Assembly: GCF_025244705.1 (NCBI RefSeq)
Contig: NZ_CP104207.1
Coordinates: forward strand, 2,108,001 to 2,172,000
DNA from: Sphingopyxis sp. PET50
GTDB taxonomy: Bacteria > Pseudomonadota > Alphaproteobacteria > Sphingomonadales > Sphingomonadaceae
Length of the DNA stretch: 64,000 nucleotides
Direction of reading: 5' to 3'
The position numbers were made by a program, and so were the translations under genes. Shown here one piece after another: positions 58,006-64,000 of this stretch (positions are counted from its first letter, which is position 1; every line of letters starts with the position of its first letter). A model generated the notes under the pieces. It was not told where the DNA came from. It ran no database searches and saw only the letters and a list, made by a program, of their open reading frames with translations.

Positions 58006-58759
58006 ATGGCCGAGCGCGGTTCGCTATCTCGACCGCCCCGCGCGGCCGCGCCTGGCCTATCGCCATGTTGCGGGCGCGGGGCCGGGAATCGTCTTCCTCC
58101 CCGGCTATATGTCCGACATGGCGGGCGGCAAGGCGACCGCGCTTTTCGACTGGGCGGCCCGCGAAGGCCGGGCGTGCCTGCTGCTCGATTATGCCGGATG
58201 CGGGCTGTCGGACGGGCTGTTTTCGGAGCAGACGCTGGCCGACTGGCGCGGCGATGTGCTCGACCTGATCGACGCGAAGGCGGATGGACCCGTCGTCATC
58301 GTCGGATCGTCGATGGGCGGCTGGCTGATGCTGCTCGCCGCGCTGGCGCTCGTCGCACGCGACGGGGCGGACCGGGTGGCGGGGCTCGTCGGCATCGCCG
58401 CGGCGCCCGATTTCACCGACTGGGGCTTCACCGCGGAGGAGAAGGCGATCATCCTCGCCGAGGGCGAACTGCGCGAAGCGACGCCCTACAGCGATCAGGA
58501 TTATGTCACGACGCGCGCCTTCTGGCAGTCAGGCGAGGCGAACCGGCTGCTCGACGCCGACATTCCGCTCGCCTGCCCGGTGCGGCTGCTTCACGGGCAG
58601 GAGGATGGCGACGTGCCGCCCGGTATCAGCCTGCGCCTGTCGGCCGCGCTCGCGAGCGAGGATGTGCAGGTGACGCTCGTCAAGGGCGGGGACCACCGAT
58701 TGTCCCGAGATGGCGATATAGCGCTGCTGGTCGACACCGTGTCGCGTTTGGTCGCCTAA
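58006..58759 (+). CDS. Alpha/beta hydrolase, one frame break
   Basis: About 250 residues of a cytoplasmic alpha/beta hydrolase. VFLPGYMSDMAGGKA is the oxyanion strand, VVIVGSSMGGWLML the nucleophile elbow (G-S-S-M-G-G), LLHGQEDGDVPP supplies the acid and GGDHRLSRDGD the His. The start ATG at 58006 lies just before GCCGAGC (58009-58015); GCCGGC there gives MAGAVRYLDRPARPRLAYRH in one frame. In raw sequence the real N-terminus is out of frame and only the part from 58109 would be called. Similar to human ABHD10/palmitoyl esterase-like bacterial proteins; substrate unknown. Confidence 0.85.
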
Positions 58760-58830
58760 ACTAAACTTTGATTGAAAAAGCAGTGTTCCCCCGCGAAGGC
58801 GGGGGCACAGCAAGTTATGAGAGGACAAGG

Positions 58831-59268
58831 ATGCCCCGCAGCGACTTCAAATTCCACGTCAGCAAGCGCGTCCGCTACGCCGAAATCGACGCGCAGGCGG
58901 TGGTGTTCAACAGCCGCTACCTCGAATATTTCGACATCGGCGTCACCGAATATTGGCGCGGCGTCGGCGTCTATGACCGCTGGCCGGGGCACACCGGCCC
59001 CGAATTCCACGTCGCGCGCGCCGAGGTCGACTACAAGCGGCCGATTCTGCTCGACGAGGAGATCGACATCTGCGTGCGCTGTTCGCGCGTCGGCCGCAGT
59101 TCGATGACCTTCCTGTTCGAACTGCACGGCAAGGGACAGGACGACCTGCGCGCCACCGGGCTGGAGGTCAGCGTCCATGTCGAGGAAGCCCGCGGCGCGA
59201 CGGCGCCGGTGCCGGAGGAATTTCTGGAATTGTTCGAGGCTTTTGAGGGGAAGAGCCTGAGAAGCTGA
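58831..59268 (+). CDS. Acyl-CoA thioesterase (hot-dog fold, YbgC-like)
   Basis: 145 residues, intact. VRYAEIDAQAVVFNSRYLEYFDIG contains the catalytic Asp-x-Q-x-x-V/N-x-x-Y pattern of 4HBT thioesterases (Y-A-E-x-D). FHVARAEVDYKRPI and SRVGRSSMTFLFEL complete the fold. GAGGACAAGG gives a strong ribosome binding site for the ATG at 58831. Family enzymes hydrolyse acyl-CoA or acyl-ACP. The gene is monocistronic, after a short family 1 repeat arm near 58789-58806. Confidence 0.88.
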   Translation: MPRSDFKFHVSKRVRYAEIDAQAVVFNSRYLEYFDIGVTEYWRGVGVYDRWPGHTGPEFHVARAEVDYKRPILLDEEIDICVRCSRVGRSSMTFLFELHGKGQDDLRATGLEVSVHVEEARGATAPVPEEFLELFEAFEGKSLRS

Positions 59269-59305
59269 GTAAGGGTCGGGTATCGGGCGGGAGCGGACAT
59301 TTATC

Positions 59306-59428
59306 TCCCCCTCCCGCAGGCGGGAGGGGTCGGGGGTGGGCAGCACCCTCACAATGGCCCACCCCGCTGCGACTAACGAACAAGTTCGTAAGTCTCGCTG
59401 CCCCTCCCGCTTGCGGGAGGGGAGACCA
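59306..59428. repeat. Intergenic palindromes, CCCCTCCCGC family
   Basis: CCCCTCCCGCAGGCGGGAGGGG (59307-59328) and CCCCTCCCGCTTGCGGGAGGGG (59401-59422) are two perfect palindromes about 70 bp apart. They lie in the 250-bp gap between the thioesterase and VOC genes and do not overlap a recognisable gene. Confidence 0.75.
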
Positions 59429-59518
59429 GCCTATTACTCAAACGTCCGCTTCCCACCCCAATCCCGCCATTTCATCCAGGACGGTTACAATCCCCCGCCC
59501 ATCGCCTATGTTGGCACC

Positions 59519-59956
59519 ATGACGAAATATCTCCACACGATGATCCGCGTGTCGGACCCCGACGCGACCATCCGCTTCTTCAACCTGATCGGGCTGGAGG
59601 AAGTCCGCCGCTTCGACAGCGAGGCGGGGCGCTTCACGCTGATCTTTCTCGCCCCGCCGGGACAGGCCGGGGTGGCCGAGGTCGAGCTGACGTACAACTG
59701 GCCGCCCGAGGACGGCAGCGCGCCCGAAACCTATGCCGGCGGGCGCAATTTCGGGCATCTCGCCTATCGCGTCGACGATATCTATACGACCTGCCAGCGG
59801 CTGGTGGACGCCGGGGTGACGATCAACCGCCCGCCACGCGACGGCCATATGGCGTTCGTGCGCTCGCCCGACGGCATTTCGGTCGAGCTGCTGCAGGACG
59901 GTCATCTGCCGCCGCAGGAGCCCTGGGCGTCGATGCCCAATATAGGAAGCTGGTGA
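59519..59956 (+). CDS. VOC-family protein (glyoxalase I-like)
   Basis: 145 residues, two beta-alpha-beta-beta-beta modules. MTKYLHTMIRVSDPDATIRFFNLIGL gives the first metal His (L-H-T-M-I-R-V), VEVELTYNWPP the Glu, FGHLAYRVDDIY the second His, and SPDGISVELLQDG the final Glu. This is the lactoylglutathione lyase arrangement. It precedes a glyoxalase II gene by 65 bp, so the pair could detoxify methylglyoxal together. The frame is intact. Confidence 0.9.
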   Translation: MTKYLHTMIRVSDPDATIRFFNLIGLEEVRRFDSEAGRFTLIFLAPPGQAGVAEVELTYNWPPEDGSAPETYAGGRNFGHLAYRVDDIYTTCQRLVDAGVTINRPPRDGHMAFVRSPDGISVELLQDGHLPPQEPWASMPNIGSW

Positions 59957-60021
59957 CCAAGGCGGCCTCCCCTTCGCGCCGTCTATGGGGTAGGATGAGG
60001 ACGGAAACGAAAGGAGACGCC

Positions 60022-60763
60022 ATGGCCGCGCTGGACATCGTCCGCATTCCCGTCCTCCGCGACAACTATGTCTGGCTGGTCCACGAGCCCGCGAGCGGCG
60101 CGACGATGGCGGTCGATCCCGCGGTCGCCGAGCCGGTGCTGGAGGCCGCGGCGGCGCGCGGCTGGGCGATCAGCGACATCTGGAACACCCATTGGCACCC
60201 CGACCACACCGGCGGCAACGCCGCGATCAAGGAGGCCGCCAAGGCCTGGGGGGGCTGCACGATCACCGGCCCCGCGGCCGAATATGCGCGCATCCCGACG
60301 CTCGACGTGCAGGTGAAGGGCGGCGATACCGTCCGGCTGGGCGATGTCGCCGCCGAGGTGTGGGACGTGCCCGCGCACACCGCCGGTCATATCGCCTATC
60401 ATTTCGCTCGGCGACGGCGCGATCTTCGTCGGCGACACGATGTTCGCGATGGGGTGCGGACGCCTGTTCGAGGGCACCGCCGAGCAGATGTTCGCCAATA
60501 TGCAGCAACTCGCGACGCTCGACGACGCGACGCGCGTCTATTGCGCGCACGAATATACGCTGTCGAACGCGCGCTTCGCGGTAACCGTCGATCCGGGCAA
60601 TGAAGCGCTGGCGGCGCGGCTGGCCGCGGTCGAGTCGGCGCGCGCGGCAGGCGAAGCGACCGTGCCGACGACGATCGGCGCCGAGCGCGCGACTAATCCC
60701 TTTCTGCGCGCGCCCACCGCCGCCGAACTCGGCCGCATCCGCGCGCTGAAGGACGCGGCATGA
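60022..60763 (+). CDS. gloB: Hydroxyacylglutathione hydrolase (glyoxalase II), one frame break
   Basis: About 246 residues of the metallo-beta-lactamase fold. [11 protein letters not shown] supplies H-x-H-x-D-H, [11 protein letters not shown] the third His, [17 protein letters not shown] the bridging Asp, and [14 protein letters not shown] the C-terminal His with substrate-binding segment. AAGGAG at 60011-60016 precedes the ATG at 60022. GCTCGGC at 60406-60412 breaks the frame; GCCGGC gives [12 protein letters not shown]. It hydrolyses S-lactoylglutathione to lactate and glutathione, likely with the VOC gene upstream. Confidence 0.93.
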
Positions 60764-60823
60764 CGGCTTCAGCAACCATTCATCGCCCCGGCCGTAAATT
60801 GTCCCAGTCGCAGGAGTCTCCCC

Positions 60824-61275
60824 ATGGCGAAATCCTATCCCTTTCGTGCCGCGGTGCTGGCCGCCGCGATGATGCCGCTCGTCGTGCGGCTGCGCCGCGT
60901 CCGATACCGACGCGCCGCGCGCCGAAGCGCTGACCCCGAAACAGGCCCAGACGCTCGACAAGCAGCTGGCGGGCAAGGTCGCGGGCGAACCGGTGCGCTG
61001 TCTGTCGAACAGCGCGACCTATGAAACGATCCGCGTGTCCGACGAAATATTGCTGTACCGCGCGGGCGGCCTGCTTCGTGTACCGCAACGACCTGAAAAG
61101 CAGTTGCCCCGGCCTGGCCCGCGACAGCGACATCATGGTCATCAGGCAGTTCGGCGGATCGACCTGCAGCGGCGATTTCTTTCACCTGGTCGACCGGACG
61201 AGCGGCATCCGCGGCCCGACCTGCGTGCTCGGAGATTTTGTCCCCTATCGCAAACCGGCGGGGGACGAAGGCTGA
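60824..61275 (+). CDS. Lipoprotein of unknown function, two frame breaks
   Basis: A secreted protein of about 150 residues. After correction the signal ends LVVAGCAASD, a lipobox. The body reads APRAEALTPKQAQTLDKQLAGKVAGEPVRCLSNSATYETIRVSDEILLYRAG, then FVYRNDLKSSCPGLARDSDIMVIRQFGGSTCSGDFFHLVDR. Breaks lie at 60885-60892 (TGCGGCTG, where GCCGGC restores VVAGCAAS) and near 61066-61072, whose correction is uncertain. Four Cys are conserved-looking and may form two disulfides. Similar proteins are common in sphingomonads but have no known role. Confidence 0.77.
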
Positions 61276-61360
61276 ACCCGGCGTTCAGCGACGGGCGGGG
61301 GGTCGGTTTGTGCCGAGTTCTTCGGGTCGCAACCCCCGCCCGTCAATTGAGATGATCGTC

Positions 61361-61442
61361 GCCCCCGCGCAGGCGGGGGCCGCCATCGGTTTACGCAGCG
61401 GCGCGGAATAAGGCCGACCGCGGCCCCCGCCTGCGCGGGGGC
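61361..61442. repeat. 20-bp perfect inverted repeat between convergent genes
   Basis: GCCCCCGCGCAGGCGGGGGC at 61361-61380 and its complement at 61423-61442. It lies between the lipoprotein and the acyl-CoA ligase, which converge, so it may serve as a bidirectional terminator. The arm resembles family 1 (CCCCGCGAAGGCGGGG) with GC replacing the central GA. Confidence 0.8.
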
Positions 61443-61447
61443 GACAC

Positions 61448-63277
61448 CTACCCCTTGTACATCGCCGCAATCTTGTCGGCATAGACTTCGCGCAGCACAT
61501 GGCGGCGGATCTTCATCGACGGGGTCATCTGCTCGTTCTCGATCGTGAACGGCTCATCCGCCAGGTCGAACTTGCGCACCTTCTCGATCACCGATAGCTG
61601 GCCGTTCACCCGGTCGACCGCCGCCCGTAGCGCGGCACGGAATTTCTCATGCTCGCGCAGCAGCTTCATGTCCTTGGGCAATCCCTCGGTCTCGGCCCAT
61701 TCGGCGGCCCATTCGGGGTCGGGAACGAGCAGCCCGACGAGATGCGGGCGCTTGTCGCCATAGACCATTGCCTGCAATATCTCGGGCTGGAGAGTCAGCA
61801 TGCCTTCGACGCGCTGCGGCGCGACATTGTCGCCCTTGTCGTTGACGATCAGATCCTTCTTGCGGTCGGTGATGACGATGCGGCCCTTGTTGTCGATATG
61901 GCCGATGTCGCCGGTGTGCAGCCACGGCCCCTTGTCGGGCTCGGCGGGATCGACGACCAGCACGCGCTCGGTCTCGGGCTTGTTGCGCCAATAGCCCTTC
62001 ATCACCAGTTCGCCGCGAACGAGGATTTCACCGTCGTCGGCGATGCGCACCTCGGTGTTCATCAGCGGCGGGCCGACCGTGTCCATCTTGAGCCCGACCG
62101 ACGGGCGGTTGCAGCTGATCACCGGCCCCGCCTCGGTCTGGCCGTAACCCTGGAGCAGGGTCAGCCCGATCGAGTGGAAGAACACCCCGATTTCGGGGTT
62201 GAGCGGAGCGCCGCCCGACACCAGCGCTTTCATCCGGCCGCCGAAGCGCTGCTGGATCTTGGGACGGAACAGCTTATTGAGGATCAGGTCGACCGGGCGG
62301 TCGAACACGCCCATCCGCCGCTCATAATCCTTTTCGCCGACGCGTAGCGCTTGCCGCAGCATCCAGTTGGCGAGCTTGCCCTGTTTCTCGACCGACTTGA
62401 TCATCCGCGCGCGGATCACCTCGAACAGGCGCGGCACGACGACCATGATCGTCGGCTTCGTCTCCTCGATGTTCGAGACGAGCTTTTCCAGCCCCTCGCT
62501 GTAATAGATTTGCGCGCCGACCATGATCGGCAGGAATTGCCCGCCAGAATGTTCATAGGCGTGGCTCAAAGGCAGGAAGGAAAGGAACACCTCTTCGTCG
62601 CCGATCCCGAAGTCGTTGACCAGCACCTCGGCCGCGCCGGCGGTATTGTGCAGGATCGCGCCATGATGCTGCATCACCCCGCGCGGCGCCCCGCCGGTGC
62701 CGCTGGTATAGATCAGGCACGCGATATCCTCGCGCTTTACCCCCAGCCCGCGCGCCTTGGTCTCCTCGACCCAGGTCGCGCCATTTTCGACCAGCGGCGC
62801 CCAGTCGCGGATCTCGACGTCGCCCTGCTGGCCGACGCGCAGGCTCTCCATGCTGATCACCAGCCGGGCTTCGGACCGCATCACCGCGGGCATCAGCACG
62901 CGGGCGAGCTTCGCGGTCGACACGATCACCGCCTTGGCGCCGCTGTTGTCGAGGATATGCTGATGGTCGCGCTCGGTGTTGGTGGTGTAGGTCGGCACGG
63001 TGATGCAGCCCGCCGCCATAATGCCCAGGTCGGCGATGCAGAATTCGGGCCGGTTCTCGCTGACCAGCACGACCCGGTCGCCCTCCTTCAGGCCGAGCTC
63101 GCGCAGGTTGTGCGCGAGCGCCGATACCTGGTTCGCGACCTGGCGCCAGCTTAAAGGTTGCCAGGCGCGGTCGGCCTTGCGCCACAGGAACGCGTCCTCG
63201 CCGCCCTTTTCGGCGCGGTCGAAGAACATAGCGACCAGGCTGGGAAAATGGTCGAGATGGGGATTTTCCAGCTTCAT
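61448..63277 (-). CDS. Long-chain acyl-CoA ligase (AMP-forming, FadD-like)
   Basis: 609 residues, intact. It activates long-chain fatty acids to acyl-CoA. ACLIYTSGTGGAPRGVMQHH is the AMP P-loop (Y-T-S-G-T-x-G-x-P-x-G), LLQGYGQTEAGPVIS the A5 motif, LHTGDIGHIDNKGRI the A7, TDRKKDLIVNDKGDNVAP the A8 and TPSMKIRRH the A10 Lys. The start MKLENPHLDHFPS at 63277 with GGAGAGCAGGA upstream is chosen over longer forms. Distinct from the XrtA-associated ligase at 41784. Role in fatty-acid uptake/degradation is likely but not proven. Confidence 0.92.
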   Translation of the reverse strand: MKLENPHLDHFPSLVAMFFDRAEKGGEDAFLWRKADRAWQPLSWRQVANQVSALAHNLRELGLKEGDRVVLVSENRPEFCIADLGIMAAGCITVPTYTTNTERDHQHILDNSGAKAVIVSTAKLARVLMPAVMRSEARLVISMESLRVGQQGDVEIRDWAPLVENGATWVEETKARGLGVKREDIACLIYTSGTGGAPRGVMQHHGAILHNTAGAAEVLVNDFGIGDEEVFLSFLPLSHAYEHSGGQFLPIMVGAQIYYSEGLEKLVSNIEETKPTIMVVVPRLFEVIRARMIKSVEKQGKLANWMLRQALRVGEKDYERRMGVFDRPVDLILNKLFRPKIQQRFGGRMKALVSGGAPLNPEIGVFFHSIGLTLLQGYGQTEAGPVISCNRPSVGLKMDTVGPPLMNTEVRIADDGEILVRGELVMKGYWRNKPETERVLVVDPAEPDKGPWLHTGDIGHIDNKGRIVITDRKKDLIVNDKGDNVAPQRVEGMLTLQPEILQAMVYGDKRPHLVGLLVPDPEWAAEWAETEGLPKDMKLLREHEKFRAALRAAVDRVNGQLSVIEKVRKFDLADEPFTIENEQMTPSMKIRRHVLREVYADKIAAMYKG

Positions 63278-63321
63278 GCTTCCTGCTCTCCCGGGGAGGA
63301 TGGACCTGTTTTCTCGTGTCT

Positions 63322-64000
63322 CTAGCTTTGCGGGGGCGCGCCATCCACCGACGATGTGCCTGGGCCGCGCGGGTCGGCGGCGCCGTGCCATGCCTCGCCA
63401 ACGCGCTGTGCGGCGTTGAGTTTCGAGCCGAGATCGGTGGGCACGAACGGATAGCCGAAGGGCGCCATTTTGCCGGCGATCGCCTGACCCGCGGCGTCAT
63501 TCTCGATCAACACGCCATCCTGGCCGAAGAAGAGATTGGGCAGCGCGATCGCATCCTCGGCGCTGAGACCCCAGTCGAGGACACCGACGAGCGTCTTGGT
63601 CACGTGCATGATGATCCGTTTGCCGCCCGCCGAACCGACCGCAAGCACGACCTTGCCGTCGGGGCCATAGACGATCGTTGGCGACATCGAGGACAGCGGG
63701 CGCTTGCCCGCCTGCACCCGGTTCGCGGCGGGGGCGCCGTCCTTGACCGGGCTGTGGTCGAAATCGGTGAGCTCGTTGTTGAGGAAATAGCCGTTGACGT
63801 TGAGGTGGCTGCCGAAAATGCTTTCGACGGTCGAGGTCATCGACGCGACATTGCCGTCCTTGTCGACCACGACGAAATGTGTCGTGCCCTGTTCGGGAAC
63901 CGGACCCGACGGGGTGCGCGGCGGCGCGCCCGGCGGGTTGCCCGCCGGATAGGCGGCGGCGCGGCCATAGGGCGAGATCAGCGCAGCGGCGCTCGGACAG
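63322..64000 (-). CDS. ggt: Gamma-glutamyltransferase, C-terminal part, runs off window
   Basis: The small-subunit end of an Ntn-hydrolase that cleaves glutathione and transfers gamma-glutamyl groups. On the minus strand it enters at 64000 (LSAAALISPYGRAAA) and includes TTHFVVVDKDGNVASMT, whose first or second Thr is the autocatalytic nucleophile. ESIFGSHLNVNGYFLNNELTDF, SMSPTIVYGPDGKVVLAVGSAGGKRII and LSAEDAIALPNLFF follow. The stop is at 63322. Usually periplasmic. The N-terminal subunit and signal peptide are outside the window. Confidence 0.93.
   Translation of the reverse strand, partial: CPSAAALISPYGRAAAYPAGNPPGAPPRTPSGPVPEQGTTHFVVVDKDGNVASMTSTVESIFGSHLNVNGYFLNNELTDFDHSPVKDGAPAANRVQAGKRPLSSMSPTIVYGPDGKVVLAVGSAGGKRIIMHVTKTLVGVLDWGLSAEDAIALPNLFFGQDGVLIENDAAGQAIAGKMAPFGYPFVPTDLGSKLNAAQRVGEAWHGAADPRGPGTSSVDGAPPQS

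Noticed and set aside
58109-58759. Starting the second alpha/beta hydrolase at the internal ATG at 58109
   Set aside because: This would remove the first strands of the fold; upstream residues in the same frame are clearly coding and rejoin an ATG at 58006 after one correction.
7062-60763. Mass pseudogenisation of hisG, folE, infA, gloB, xrtA and others
   Set aside because: Essential infA is affected, there are no premature stops other than those caused by the shifts, and the breaks recur on one short motif.

Overview
The window is about 64 kb of GC-rich chromosome from an alphaproteobacterium, almost certainly a member of the Sphingomonadales (Sphingopyxis/Sphingomonas-like). The evidence is the gene order infA-maf-RNase E/G-yacG-tRNA-Phe, the hisG-hisD-nusB-thiL-hppA neighbourhood, two large TonB-dependent receptors, a DUF6356 protein, and a full exosortase A (XrtA/PEP-CTERM) exopolysaccharide locus of the sphingomonad type. 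No prophage, insertion sequence, CRISPR array or other clear mobile island was seen. Non-coding space is short and rich in perfect inverted repeats from several families.

Layout. 1-7720 (mostly minus): partial S9 peptidase, proton pyrophosphatase hppA, thiL, nusB, a small DUF2314-like gene, hisD and hisG. 7760-11293: DUF2332 protein, P-loop sulfotransferase-like protein, PKHD-type dioxygenase, and folE. 11726-17502: two convergent TonB-dependent receptors sharing a bidirectional terminator. 17765-19843: an unrecognised membrane-anchored HEAT-like protein. 20190-24391 (minus): tRNA-Phe, yacG, RNase E/G-like, maf, infA and a second S9 peptidase. 24452-46284: the XrtA region. Transcribed leftwards it reads acyl-CoA ligase, PLP decarboxylase, polysaccharide export, chain-length regulator, tyrosine kinase, outer-membrane protein, ATPase, polysaccharide deacetylase, FemAB, glycosyltransferase, exosortase A (with EpsI domain), amidotransferase, then a second FemAB/GNAT-like protein and a cupin-like protein. 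On the other strand are a third GNAT/FemAB-like protein, an acyl carrier protein and two XrtA-associated hydrolases. 46494-64000: MOSC protein, arylesterase, a YbbA/YbbP-type ABC system, TauE/SafE permease, metallophosphoesterase, thrS, a MerC protein behind a Zur-box-like palindrome, a three-gene membrane/XRE operon, several alpha/beta hydrolases, a thioesterase, a VOC protein, glyoxalase II, a lipoprotein, a long-chain acyl-CoA ligase and a partial gamma-glutamyltransferase.

The XrtA genes form one pathway: Wza/Wzc-like export and chain-length control, glycosyl- and acyl-transfer, polysaccharide trimming, and the transpeptidase thought to process PEP-CTERM proteins. No PEP-CTERM substrate and no PrsK/PrsR regulator lie in the window.

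The main anomaly is quality-related but informative. At least 22 otherwise well-conserved genes, including essential infA, folE and hisG, are broken by about 30 frame shifts. Most breaks fall on a small set of recurrent strings (GCCTAGC/GCTAGGC, GCCGAGC/GCTCGGC and relatives), and restoring the palindrome GCCGGC repairs the protein each time. I infer systematic base-calling error at a modified GCCGGC motif, not mass pseudogenisation. These genes are therefore annotated as intact CDSs with the frame break stated.
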